Assembly: GCF_015832195.1 (NCBI RefSeq)
Contig: NC_052017.1
Location: 80,663,801 to 80,727,800 of the forward strand
From: Motacilla alba alba
Taxonomy: Eukaryota; Chordata; Aves; Passeriformes; Motacillidae
Reading direction: 5' to 3'
DNA: 64,000 nucleotides
Part shown: piece after piece, positions 26,273-38,858 of the stretch
Position numbering within the stretch: position 1 is the stretch's first letter
Layout: the number at the start of each line of letters is the position of its first letter
Notes under the pieces: model-generated
The model's database searches: none
The model's input: only the letters and a program-made list of their open reading frames with translations
What the model was told of the DNA's origin: nothing
Made by a program: the position numbers and the translations under genes

Positions 26273-29200
26273 AAGAGCCCTCTTGATGCCTGTTTCTGCT
26301 GTTTCTGGCCTCCATCCCTTTTTCCTTCTGAGCTCCAGGGCTTATCACTACTTGTAAACTGAAAACATACACATTGCCTTAGAATTTATATAAATTTTTG
26401 GTAGGTGTGGTGACAGAGTCTTTTTCATATGTTCTTTTCTCTAACAATCTTCCTCTCAAAGGTTTTGCATTAGTTTGAGGAGTTTGGCTTTAACAAGTCA
26501 AGAAGAATTACGGAAAGAGGCACTGTGCTACATTGCAGGGGTATTCATGATGCCCTCTTTCCTGATTTGTCTACATGCTTGCTAGTGATACACAACAGTG
26601 TGGCCTTTTTTTTTGGTGAAGAGGAAATAACAGTTCAACCTGTTTTCTTGTCACGTGCAGCAGCAAGCGTTCCATTCTTTAAATAAATTGTAAAAAAATG
26701 TAACACTAATAATACAGTAGACAAACTATGTATTTTTCATAAAATTGGCATGACCAAAGATGAAATAATTACTACTATTTTAAAGCGTGTGCAGTAGCAA
26801 TATTTGTATTCATAATTCGGTTCTATTGAACCCATAGAATGTGCAGTTTATTTCATTAGTTAAATACTTTTTTCCTAGGCTTGTGCTAGTGCAAAAAGGT
26901 CATATGGAGTAGTTACTTCACATGAGCAATTTTTTTCCAAATCTTCCTTTGCTTTGCAAAGATGTGGAGCAAAGTGCCCAGGGAAAGTTCAATGAGTCTC
27001 CTGCAACAAATTACATGAGCAGCATCTGCAAGAATAAACCCTGGTGTGCATGTAGAGAAACACTGGTGTGCATGTAAAGACTGTCTCATGAATGCCTGTA
27101 CCCAGAAGCAGTTCTGAAACTGGCATCTCTTAAACACGCTAAACCCTGCTGTTTGTACACTTTTACTGACATAGGCTCCTTCATCTTTTACTAAAAGTGT
27201 AGTATAATCTGTCACTTATAGAATCAGCAAAGATAATTATTTGAAAGCGTCTTTGCTCTGGAACAGCTGCAGCTAGTGTGGCAGCTTTTGCATACAGTGG
27301 CCTATTTTGAACAAAGGAAAATGCAGTTTATAATTCAGAGGTAAATTGTACTTTCAACACGGTATACTTTAAGTCATCTAGAAATATTGAAATCCTGATT
27401 ATTTGACTTTATATATATGACTTCAGTGACTGGAGGGAAAAGTCTTTAAATGAATCTGCTTGGACCTAGCAGTAGCAGGTATCTGCCTTGCATGCTTAGT
27501 TGTGCACACTTTTTGTCTTTAGCAAGAGGTGTCTTTTTTTGGTTCAGCTGAAACATAAAATCTTGAATTGCTGGGTTTTTTCTTTATCAGTTAGAGAAAC
27601 CAAAGACTACATTTGTAAAATATAATACCTTTGCCTAATGGGCCTCGTTCATCTTTGAATTTCTTCTAGGCAAGCTAGATCAAAAGTAAGGGAATGAGGG
27701 ATAGAGTAAGTGCACAAGACCCTTTACATACAAGAATAAAATAATATATTGAAATAAATTGCATCTAATAGTGCTGCTTATTCAGCTTTCTTTTTAATTT
27801 TGCATCTTCACATTGTTTTGTAAACTTGTTAAATGCAATTTGTTGAAAGTCTGAATAAAGGTCTCTGATAGAAAAGTTATGCAAATAGCAGGTCAATGTG
27901 CAAATATTTGGCAATGGTTAAAAAGCTGGTCACTGTCACTATTTGGATATATGTTTTGAAGAGTTTTGACCTGACCATTATTGTCATTGTTAAAAGAGAT
28001 TTACATATAGAAATTATACAGAAATCAAGGAAACTGGCTGAATGTTTTCATGTTTAGGGTTCTCTTGGCTTTGTCTTGTCTTGTCATATTGCTTCAGGCT
28101 AGCTATCCCTTCTTGGCATGAAAGCTGCACTTTCAGTAAGGAGAGGAGGTGATTTCAGGAAAGATTACTTTGTCTGCTACGAGCCTTCTGACTTGTTGCA
28201 GTGTCTCAGGTCTGTGTAGTGTGCTTCCACAGGCTCACTCTTACAGCTGCTGTCTGGGGCAGCGATGGAACTGGTGCAGTGGTCCTTTCTCAAGGATGTA
28301 CAGAAGGGTGCAATCCAGCCTCTACAAGTTCTGTGGAAAAAGATTCGGTTTTGAAGTCTTTTCTAAGGTGTCCATCGCTTTGTGCTGTGGGTATATATTG
28401 AAGGTCTGTGGTTTTTTTGGAGGGGGTTTAATTGTATTTTTGCAGGGTTTGGGATTGAATGGGTTTTTTCATTCTTGGTGGAAGAGTTTTGTTTGGTTGG
28501 TTTTCCTTGTTTTGTTTGTGGATCTTTAAAAAATACACTTTTTATTTTTTGCTCTAGCAGTGCATTAGATGCAGTTTCCAGACTCCTTTCTCCTTCCATG
28601 CATACGCTAGCATAATGAAATGGGTAGAAACTTAAGGAACTTGTGATAAGGTTTCTATCTACTGCCTTGATTTTCTGTTCTGTCAGTTAGGGCCTCTGAA
28701 GATTTTTCTCTGAGTTGTTGCAAGTAAGCTTCTCCTCACAGTTCCCTACAATAATGTGTTTAAATTAATACATCAAAAATCAATCATAGACTTAAATTAG
28801 TAAAATAGTGCAATACACATAAACAGCTAGAGGTTGAGGTAGAGAGAAGTTTAGGCTGTTACTGTTTTTTTTTTTTTCCGAGATATACTGTCGGAAGTGT
28901 ATTCTCACCTTTCTTTTTTCCTCCTTCTTTCTCCTTGTTTTTGGATATTCTAAATGAGAGAGTGTTTCCTGTCTCAGTTTTTACCATGTGAGAACATGCA
29001 GTGAGAAGAATAGTTCAGTTAGGAAGGAAAAAAGTCCTTGGCCCCAAAATTCTTCCATATCATGACTATAACATATGTCAGAGACCACCTATGGCATGTA
29101 AGTAGTCTGTCATGAAAGAAAGTGCTGTTTGGATTTAGAGGCCCAGGAAAGGTGGTGTTGGGAAGGAATTTGCTGGGAAAACTCAGTTTCTGCTACTGAG

Positions 29201-29942
29201 TTTTGTTCACAGGGAACAGGTGGGAGAAGTCCTCTTGATACCTGCAGGGTGCAAGATATCAGACATGTTAACATTTACATCTTAGTCCTTACTAATACCA
29301 CTATTAGTCCCATGAAATTAAATATCCTTTTTGTATTGGAAGCCAAGCCATCCATACCTCTGTGCATATTTAATATTTGGATGAAGGATGGTGGTCCTTT
29401 GTCGCTATAGGACACGAAATGAATGACACACACACTGCTGTTCTATAAAAAAGGGACGTTTATTTTCTGACTCCAACATTTGTAGTTTTCCAAAAGTGAC
29501 AGTGTGGATTGGAGGGTGACAGTGCCACCACTGCAATGACACTGGATGAACCAACAGTCCATCAAATTTCTCCTCCTTCATAAAGGAAAGCAAAACAATG
29601 AATTATTTACAGAGAGTGTGCGAGACAGTTTGTTACAAGAATGTAAACATCAGAAGGCTTAGAAAATCTTAAAAAAGCAGGGCAATAGTCCTTTTCCTTC
29701 TTCTTGGAGAAACAGGATTATCTTTTTGCTGTGTTTGCTGAGCAGAGCGGGTTTTTTTGAAACTTGGCTGGGATATGGAAGCCTGGTTACATAAAGACCA
29801 TGGGCTTCGTTTACAGCCAGACAGACAAAGTAGGCTGTGATTTCAGTACAAATGTTTAATTTTATTCTTGTTTAATTCTTTCCCATTATATTCACACATT
29901 TATGAGTATTTCTGAGACTTTCAAGATTAAAAGAAATAAAGT

Positions 29943-29972
29943 TTTTTTGTTTGTTTGTTTATGTGTTTGTTT
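29943..29972. repeat. Imperfect TTTG microsatellite
   Basis: Several TTTG units after a short T run, with one interruption. Confidence 0.8.
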
Positions 29973-31309
29973 TAACATGGAATTACTGTATTCCTAGGTC
30001 TTGGGATACTTGCTGATGCACTGTGTGCAAGAAAAACATTTTTTGAGACCTTCATGAAGGCGTTAGGCCTTCGTTTTGCTTCCTAAATGCACAAACCTAA
30101 TCTTAGAGAAATATGAATTAGAAGTAGCTGTTAGTAGTGTATTTGTATGATCTTTAAGTTAGGAATAGGAACACTACAACCCACATAAACTACTTGAATT
30201 TGTGTAAGAATAGTGCATCATACATATAAATATCAATCTAACAGAAAATGGACTGTAAAACATTGGAACAAGTGCTTTATGCACTACATACATTAGTATC
30301 CAGAATGTCTGTGACCAGATACTGCCTGTTGTGAGACACAAGCAATTTGTAGGGCCAGATTCTTATTGGTAAATGACATCATAAGACACTACTTAGGAAG
30401 GTAAGGATATGAATCTAACTGCCTCAAAGCTTCTCCTTTTTTTCCAGTAACTTAAGAAAATTTAGAAAAGAAGCTAAAATTGACTGTTAAATTTACTACT
30501 CAGATGTATTACGCCTTTGATCTATTTATTTTAGTTTAAATGAATGAGGATTAGAAGTGTCTATGTCTAGGCTGGAAGACTACTAAAGGCAGCAAAATAA
30601 GGTGGTAAGAGAAGAGCAGTTACTCTTATGAAGTCTGGTGCTAGTAATGTTAGGGACCAGTGTTTACTATCGATTCTGCCTTCTGAATGTAGCTTTTAGA
30701 ACATACTGCTGGTTTTGTGTAGTGTCTTTTCTTTAACAGCCCTTTGTTTTATGTATTTAGGATGTTTATTTTATGCAGATAGAAAGTTTCCACCTTATTA
30801 AACAGCACACTACAATTCAGTGAGATCAAGCATATTAGAACTTGAAATTGCTGATTTTCTTTTCCTGAATGTCTCCATTAATTAGCAGAGTGACATTTCT
30901 GCCTTTTTGGAGCTGTCTTAAATCTCTGGTCTTCCCCCCTGAAAGGCAGTGATGTCTCATTTCTGCGTGTTATCAGCACGCAAGCCTGTGTGACTCACTA
31001 AAGCTGCTAGTGGTGACGGTTTCTTTTGGGTTATATGATTAGGTTGTAACTGCTTGGCACATTTTTAGTGAGGAAAGGAACTGGGTTGGATCTAAAATTA
31101 TATTGACACTGTAAATATTCTATTACTTATAGAAGAGTCTGGTTATTGGATGTTTCAAAAAATCAGGGAGCGGGACCAACTTCTATCTGATTCAGAATGA
31201 AAACCATTGCATTGTTGATTGGTATCTAAATTTTACTAGAAAGGGTCTTCATCATTTGAGTCTGCAATTCGCAGCCTTGTCATCAGTCAGGAAACGGATG
31301 GGGACTAAG

Positions 31310-31377
31310 CCAGTGAACCTCACTGCTGTAAAGCAAACCAGTGAAGAACCAGTGTCCCTTACTGCTGTAAAGCAAAA
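31310..31377. repeat. Imperfect direct duplication, period 39 bp
   Basis: The sequence CCAGTGAACCTCACTGCTGT plus AAAGCAAA at 31310-31337 is repeated with few changes at 31349-31377 (CCAGTGTCCCTTACTGCTGT plus AAAGCAAAA). The copies are separated by 11 bases. This is probably a local tandem duplication about 600 bases upstream of the first coding exon. Confidence 0.75.
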
Positions 31378-31924
31378 GTATGCATCAGAGCATTGAGGTG
31401 AATCTTGTCCTACCCCTTTCTGTGCTGCTCCATACAAACTCTACAGGTAGGCAAAAAATACATGCTCTACGGCTGTTGTTCTCTCTAAGTAGTAATTCAC
31501 ATGAGGGGGCAATCCCTCTTCTACCTTGTCCTTGCAAGAAGTCAAAGCACTCCGTCTCTGAGGAAAGTAAGGCAAGAAGAAGTGGATCCAAGTGAGCAGG
31601 GAAGATATATTTGAATATGTTTGCTCTATTTAAGAGGATAGAATAAAAAATGTTGGGGAACATTCTTTGCCCTCATGTTACAAAATAAGAGAAGGGGTAA
31701 TGAATATCGGTTTTTTAATCCTGCTGTGGGTGATCAATTTTCCTAAATTAGGTAACTGATGATAGGTTTGTGAAGTAATTAGAGGAGCAGCTGACAGCAT
31801 AGTTTTGAGTAGTCAGTTGCTACACAAAAAGAAAGCAATGTTGTTTTGTTTTAAACTTCAAGAATTGTCTGTTTTTTTCTATGGTTTGCTCTTGTTCTTA
31901 AATAAATTTCTTTGAATTCTCCAG

Positions 31925-32123
31925 GTGCTTTTCCCACATGAGTGCAAAAAGAGTAGACAGTTAAAAGAAGTGACTGCTGTGGAGGACAGCATGACCACCA
32001 TGAAAGGAAGCTGCTTCCTCACACTGCTCTTGGCAGGACTTGGGGTGTTAGGAATACTGGAGTCAACAACAAGAGAAGATACCCACTGTCACAGAGCTGA
32101 GCACCCAATTATTGCATACAAAG
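31925..32123 (+). CDS. SEMA5A: SEMA5A first coding exon: 5'UTR end, start codon, signal peptide and mature N-terminus
   Basis: Semaphorin-5A is a type I membrane guidance cue that signals through plexins and influences axon growth and angiogenesis. The exon follows acceptor AATTCTCCAG and ends at AAAG|GTAAGA. I prefer the ATG at 32000. Its context ACCACCATGA is nearly an ideal Kozak site, and the resulting product has the same length up to the third exon as the human protein I recall. An in-frame ATG at 31991 would add three residues (MTT). From 32000 the exon gives 41 codons plus one base (phase 1). It begins MKGSC, has a hydrophobic stretch at residues 5-20 typical of a signal peptide, then a Cys at residue 30 followed by HRAEHPIIAYK, which parallels the mature N-terminus of SEMA5A. 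The bases 31925-31990 are in frame and open but are best read as 5'UTR. This is a partial gene: the rest is in later exons, mostly outside the window. Confidence 0.9.
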
Positions 32124-32439
32124 GTAAGATGTAAATGCCAAAAATCTTTTCCAGAAGTAGGCTAAATATTATGTAATCGCTTCGTGGAAACTTCTGCTTT
32201 TAATGTAGAATGACATGGGAAAAAAAGGTGCATTCAGTGCTGTTACCTAAAAATCTGGGCTGTATTCTATGCAAATTAAATACAACTAGGCTTTCAAATT
32301 CTGTTCAGCATTTGTGGCTGAATATATCACTTAAAGGTGGGTGACTCATTTTCCTTTGTGATTAAAACCAGCCTGTACTGTTGCATGGAGTTATCCCTTT
32401 CCAAGTGCACAATTCTACACGTGTGCACTTAATTTCCTG

Positions 32440-32970
32440 AAGGACTGTGTTCTACTGCCTCCTCTTCTTCATTAAAGTGTTAAACAGGGTGGGTCCCAGG
32501 ATTAACGCTTGTGTAATTCCACTTGTTGCTGGCTCAGGTGGAGTAAGGGGTATTAAGCATTTACTCTCCAAATAATAGTTCTTGAATACCTTCTGCTAAA
32601 CAACAGATGCCTTCTTTGATACCTTAGTGGTGGTATTGAGTCCCTCAGCATCATCCATTTCTGCTGCCACTAGGTCGCATCTGCCCAAGTCAGATGTTTT
32701 CCCTGTTCAACCTTTCATCCCTGTTTAAACTTCCATTACTATTGGAGTAGTAGAAGCTGTTCTTGTTGCCCTTGATGTTCCATGCAAATCATAACTCCCA
32801 CTGAACTTTGTTTAACCTGACGTAATCCCTGCATGCCCATATGGTCTTTCTAAATTCCTCCTTGTCCCTGCTTATGCCTGATACAGCCCTTTTTGCATTG
32901 GAGCTGCACGAGTTCCGTCTTTCACCAGGACAGTCTCTTCATACATGTTGTCATCTTGAGTATTGGGGTG
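32440..32970 (-). mobile_element. Degraded antisense CR1-type LINE remnant (RT motif)
   Basis: On the minus strand, about 32469-32510 reads as ALILGPTLFNTLMK. This resembles the conserved reverse-transcriptase stretch of CR1 LINEs (QGSVLGPxLFN). Parts at higher coordinates, such as CTTTTTGCATTGGAGCTGCA near 32890, also remind me of common bird interspersed repeats, but I cannot place them in a named family. No frame is preserved. The RT motif is short, so the class assignment is tentative and the boundaries are rough. Confidence 0.4.
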
Positions 32971-35900
32971 GAACACCGGGGAACTGTTGGAACAAAGCAA
33001 AGAATACTTGGAGGATGTTTTCTGTGAAAAACTGAGGCAGTTAATAACTTATCTGTCTTTTTTTTTGTTTATTTGAATTGAGAATTTTCCATTACTGTCA
33101 CAACTTAGAGGGAGTTCCAAATAATTTCTAGTTATGAGGATGTAGGGATTAAAATGTATTATATTACGCGCTGCATTCCTCGTTTCGCTAAGAAAGCACA
33201 TGTGTAAGTTTTTTATTTCAATGAATTAGAATTTATTGAATTTTAATTGGAAAAAGATTTGTTTCCATTCTTTTCATAAACTTTGGGAAAATAATGCTGT
33301 GTTTTTTCCAGAAACTATTTTGTTCTGGCACTTTAAGGGTTTAATAATACTAATGGTACCAGCTGTCCTGTTCTTCAGTACACTGGAGAATGAACTCTGT
33401 ACCTCAGAACAGCAAACCACCAGTGTATTGTGAAGGATGGATCTTTATCACTCACTTATTGATGAGCTATAGTGTGAGTTATTCTGATGAAATACCTGGT
33501 TTCCTTAGCATTCATATTGTAGTATAATTTAGTTTAAAATGCTATTTTTTATCAGAACATTCATACACAATACTATAAATTAAAGTAATTGAAGTAGAAC
33601 AGTTAAAATTCTGGTACTTAGCTTCTTAATTTCACAAATTTCACAAACCAAGAGATCACTGCATGTACTTTTTGGTTTTGTATATGCAACTGTAAAAGAA
33701 AATAATTGAGGCTCATTAGCAGTGCTGTGTTCTAGGAGTTCATTAAAAATGTGTCCTTTTATGAATCTAATTCAGCCAATATTTAGGAGGGTTTCTTGAG
33801 TTTAAACTGATCCTGCCTTCTAGACCTCTCTTGGTGTCTGTCATATTTAATTTCTAGTGATGTCCTTCCAGTTCTAAGTCACTATGCTAAGGCTTTTTGG
33901 GAATAGAGGCCATATTGTTCCAGTCGCGTTTTTTGATATAGCCAAAGATAGTGTCACAGTTCGAGTTTAAAGAAAAAAAAATAAATTTCTTTTTTACTGT
34001 AAATATATGTAGGAAACATAATTATATAGAAACAATAATGGTCAGATTTTTAATATGAGATCTAGTAAGATTTTGAATGCCAGAGTCCCTCTTGACCTGT
34101 ATGGTAAAAATACCATTAATTAGTAGATATCCGTGACATACCTTAGCCTTTGTGAACCGACATCTCTTGAAAAATATTCTGACAAGCTGTAGTTCATACT
34201 TTACACAATGATCTGTTGGGAGTCCTTAATAACTCTTGAAAAGTACATGTAGAAACACATTTGCATCATGTTATGCATCATGTGATAGCTGGGTAACCTA
34301 GTTGGTGTGGGCATACAGCATTTGACTTGTAGTTGCAGGATTGCTGGTTAATGGAAAACAGAAGTTTTGAGACCCCAGGAAAAAGTGCCTAAGAAGTTTA
34401 TCTTTGAATCTGTATGTTAGGAATGGATTAATTGGGGTATCAGAATGTAAGAAGAGAGATGTGTGTGAGGAGCCACTCTCTGAATGAGTCTTGCAAGAGG
34501 AGTTGGCAAGTTTCAGTCAACCTTACTGATATCCATATTCTTCCTGGGACATTTGCTGACTTCATGAATGCCTACAGGAAAATGCTCTCTGTGTCTATTG
34601 ATGTCATTAGTGCCGCTAGATCAACATCGAGTTGAGAAATCCATTTGTTACAGTTAAAATCCTTTTGAGTGCTGCATTAATGGCCTGGTCTGTAAAGTCT
34701 TCTTGTAGCAGTGTTAGATCCACCAGAGCTAAATGCTGTGAGGCATGCTGAACATCAACCAAGGCTGAGTGCTATTGAGTGGTTGGTGCTTTAAAGCTTG
34801 TAAACTCAGTACTAACTTTACAGAGATATCAACACTTTTATTTTACTTATAACTGATCAAAGCCCTCTTTTTTGTAGTTTCTGGTATGCCAAAGTAGCAA
34901 TGTACTTATTTGATTTGTCTTCCTTTGAGAGGTATGGTAGATGAAGTATAAACTATTAAATAAAACTAATGGAGTGAGAGTCTGGTGTAGCGTATGGGTG
35001 AACAGCTCCAAAAAAAACCTAATAAAAAGACAGAATAGTCCCCAGGAGTTGTCACGGTGAAATATGAAATGGGAGTATATCTCCTGAAAGAGCTTGCTTT
35101 CTTTCCCACTGCTCATCAAAAATTGCTCACTTAGGTGATGATTCTGTCAGGCTACCTTCTGTAGAGATGCATATACTATTTCTAGCTCTGATTTTTCCAG
35201 CTAAATAGTTTTAGGTGAAGACTGTGATATATCTTCTGATAGGAAATGGCAAGAATTTCACCCACCAGTTGAGAACTTTTGCTCAAGTACTTTGTTAGCT
35301 TGTGGAAGAGGAAAAAGGAGATGCAGTAGCAGGAGATGCACACCCTTTGAAAGCATGTTTGACATGATCTCAAGGATTTCATTTTACACAGTATTAATAA
35401 CCGTGTTGTAATTTGTTTATCTGCATAATTAATATTAGGACATTTTGGTCTCCTAGAATCTATAAATAAGAAAGTCTGCTATAGATCAGAAAATGTTGGC
35501 AGCTCTAAAATTTCTTATCATAGAGCTTCCTTAAACTAGAATAAGGTGCTTCGTGTCTTCCTTGGAAGCTGAAAATTTCCTTTTCTCGTTATTTAAACTT
35601 GTTAGGAATTATCGCAGAAAACAGATTTATATAAAATAGACCTGTAATTATTGGATTGACGGGATCAGCCCAGGAGTGAGAGTCCAGTGTTTCATGTGAT
35701 GAAACTGACTGATGGTGCATGGTCCCTCTTTGAAGTTCCTTTCTCTCTCTCTAAGGAGGAGTCTGCATCTAGAAGTGTAAAAATGTGCTAATCTGTTGAA
35801 ATGCAGGCTTAAAGAAAAAGTAAAAAAAAAAATCTGTCTTCATATGCTAAGAATTCATCAGCTATACTAACTAATTCCAATAGTTGGAGTCAAAGGGTTA

Positions 35901-38494
35901 AAAATCAAATGTAACTTAGAACTAGGTGAAAGGAAAGAGGGTGCAGATCACAAAATGGATACACAGAGACTCACTGTGAAATCTTTGATCTTTACACACC
36001 TTTCCAAATGCTTACAATGTAAAAAAAAGGAAATTATGCTTGAAGTAGCTTAAGAGTTGTGACAGAAAAAGGGCTTAAATAAGCTACTCATTAAAGATAG
36101 TCTTACAAATTTTATTGTTATTAAATTTTATTTTATTTGGATATACTTTTCATTTGCATGCAGATATGAAGTGTTAGCTCTCTAAATGTATTAGGGTTTA
36201 CTGATGGTCTGCTACTTGGAAAAAAAACCCATTCTCCTATTATAGTAAAGGAGTTACAGTATGGTGTTTAACTTGAACAGTTACAAAAGGCTTTAAAAAA
36301 CACATTTGTTCTATGGGAAACAACGATGCTTTATAAAGGTTTAACTATTCTTAAGCAAAAAACCCGAAGCAAAAAAAGTGGTGTTATGTTTGTCTAAATA
36401 TTTCCAGCATTTCATAGTCCACCTGCTCTACAGAACCTTTGTGGTAGCTCTCTGTAACCTGGACCTTTTATTAGATCATTAATAAAACCCAACAACACAA
36501 AACCAAAACTGAAAATAATCAACAAAAAGGATGAAAGTAGTTACAGTGGCAGCTTATTTCCCCAGACACACACTTTTGCTGAACTTTGAAACACCAGACT
36601 TTTCAAAACTCAGCTGAAGACTTGTTCTGTAGATGGAACCTATCCATGAGATAGAAGTAAAGGGGACATCACAACTGCTTAGCAGTGTGTGAGTGAGCTG
36701 GACAAAAAATTGACCCACATCATTTTTGGTGTGAAATTTTAGGTGTTGACTGTCCTGCAGTTTACCTGCATAAAGTAGAATTTCTTAGGCTTTTCTGTAA
36801 GAAATAAAATGCAATTGTGAACTTGACTTAATTGATATTAGGAGAACAGCAGAGGTCATTTGCTCTGGGGAAAGTCTTGTTCTTCTGGGCTCCCATAAAA
36901 TAATCAGACTTTAAAGTTGTGCTGTCTCAACAAAAAAGCATCAATTTACATAATTTTAGAAGCTATATTTAGGGATAATTTAAATACATACTGTGCTGTA
37001 ACAAAGTTATCTGTTGAATAAACATGCTCAAAAATAGCATGTCTCAATCCATAGAAGAAATGAACATAAACCCTTCATTTCAACTTGAGGTTAACCAGAA
37101 AAGAAAAATAGCATAGTTATTTTTGATTCCTTGGTTAGAGAATCCTAAGAACTATATTTTCTTAACCTTATTGTCTGACCACCCCAGAATTCCCTTAGTT
37201 GATGTTTGTCTAAGTAATATAGACTCAGTATATTGCTCTGCTCATTTTGTCCTGTGGTTTGTGTATGGAGTGCATGCACTTAACATGTGCCAAGAGGAAA
37301 TAATATGTGTGCTGAATGAAGGAGGATAAATGGCATATGAACTTGGTTTTGTTTGTACTCATCTCTTTCTCCTAATCTTGTTGGAAGTTTTCTTTTAAAC
37401 TAATAGTACTCTACTAAGCTGCTTAGTTTCTTCTTTTTTTTTCCCCCAATTTTTCATAAATACATTTCTAAGATGATCTGCCAGAATGTGCAGTGGGATT
37501 AAGGTGTATTGCTTTCCATTCTGTATCGTCTTTTGGGTTTTTCTTTAAATGAAGATGAGTCATCAGTGAAGAAATGTTGATTGCTAGATGTTGCAACTTT
37601 GGTTTGTCTAGATGATAGGACTACGAGATTGTTTGCACTGCTTTGCCAAGAACCAGACCCTCTTAAGGTGGAAAATAATTACTTTACCCGTTCTATATTT
37701 TTTTTGTATTGAATCAGGTTTGCTTTTACTTTTGTATAGGTGATTAAGCTTCTGGTAGGGAACAGCAACCTTCAGCTCTTTACTGTTAATTAAAAAATTA
37801 TCTTTGGAGACCGAAGGTTACTATCCTCCTATATTTCCCCGAATCACCCAGTGTCATTGGTGCTCATTCCCATAAAAATAAAGGAATGGCAGGAGATGAA
37901 TTCTATAAGCGAAGGACTTGCATACCAGCTACTTCTTTTTCCCTCTTAAAGTGATCATTTTTTGAAGCAATCATCAATTCACAATTATTTTGGCATCCCA
38001 GTCAAGTGCTGGACCTTCATGGAATGCTAATAATTTCATAAATTTTGATAATATAAAATTATCAGTGGCTACAACAACTAGTGAGCTGTGCAGACATGTC
38101 CTATGAGCCTTTCCATGGCTGATTTGTTCCTTATTGCCCTAATGTGGCTCTTTAGAGCATGTGCAGTTCTCTGGTTGTTAACAAAGAGCAAAATGAGTGA
38201 GAGGCTCCTGCCGCATTCTACAAAGTGGGCAGATGGACTTAAAATCTGGAATTTTTTTTCTCTTTTATTCTTCTTCAAAAGAGCTGTATTTTTGCTAAAA
38301 TGTTGTAAAACTTCCAAACTAGGATATGTTAAATAAAGAGATCAGCAATTAAGAAATAGAGCTCATATGCAGATGAAGTTCTGTCAATTTTTTTGTATGT
38401 GTACTTAGAGCAAGGGGGAGCACAATATTGCTCTGACTATTTTCTGTTTCATTTTTTTCCCTACCAGATAGAACTTCAATTCTTTTCGTAAGAT

Positions 38495-38858
38495 AGGACT
38501 GGAGAAAAGGGGGCTCAGGGCTGACCTTATTGTGCTCTACAGCTGCCTGACAGGAGGCTGTAGCAAGGTGTGGGTTGGTCTCTTCTCCAAAGTAACAAGT
38601 GGTGGGACAGGAGGAAGGAGCCTCAAGCTGTGACAGGAAAGACTTATGCTGGATATTAGGAAAAGCCTTTTCATTGAAAGCATTGTGCATTGAGCCAGGC
38701 TGCCCAGGGAGGTGGCGGAGTCACCGTATCTGGATGTATTCAATGGAGATGTGACGCCTGGGGAATTGGTTTAGTGGTGAACTTGGCAGCGCTCGGTTAA
38801 CAGTTGGACTTGATGATCTTAGTAATATTTTCCAACCCAAACCATTCTATAATTCTAA
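38495..38858 (+). mobile_element. CR1 LINE 3' end, sense orientation, 5'-truncated
   Basis: About 360 bases follow the avian CR1 3' region closely: GGGCTCAGGGCTGACCTTAT, then CTACAGCTGCCTGACAGGAG, GGTTGGTCTCTTCTCC, CTGGATATTAGGAAAAGCC, GCTGCCCAGGGAGGTGGCGG and AGTCACCGTATCTGGATGT. The terminal part GTTGGACTTGATGATCTTAG is followed by TTTTCCAACCCAAACCATTCTATAATTCT. The order and spacing match an intact 3' end that includes the typical ATTCT-type terminal repeat. 5' truncation is normal for CR1. The copy is moderately diverged and has no coding capacity. Confidence 0.92.

Larger units (their letters stand above)
14402..31924 (+). other. SEMA5A: Intron between the putative 5'UTR exon and the first coding exon of SEMA5A
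   Basis: This 17.5 kb intron starts with GTGAGT and ends with TTCTCCAG. It holds an ancient CR1 element in its first 3 kb, an apparent second CR1 3' end inside that, a small CR1 remnant near 22.7 kb, poly(T) runs at 18057-18077 and 21917-21958, a T-rich tract at 26197-26272, a TTTG run near 29943-29972 and a small direct duplication at 31310-31377. No further exon, RNA gene or recognisable coding sequence was seen. The open frames of 60-126 codons in this stretch have no supporting splice sites or recognisable products. Confidence 0.5.

Noticed and set aside
28149..28529. 126-codon + frame, one of the longest in the window
   Set aside because: Hydrophobic, Phe/Gly/Leu-rich composition from T/G-rich DNA, overlaps other open frames, and no homolog recognised.
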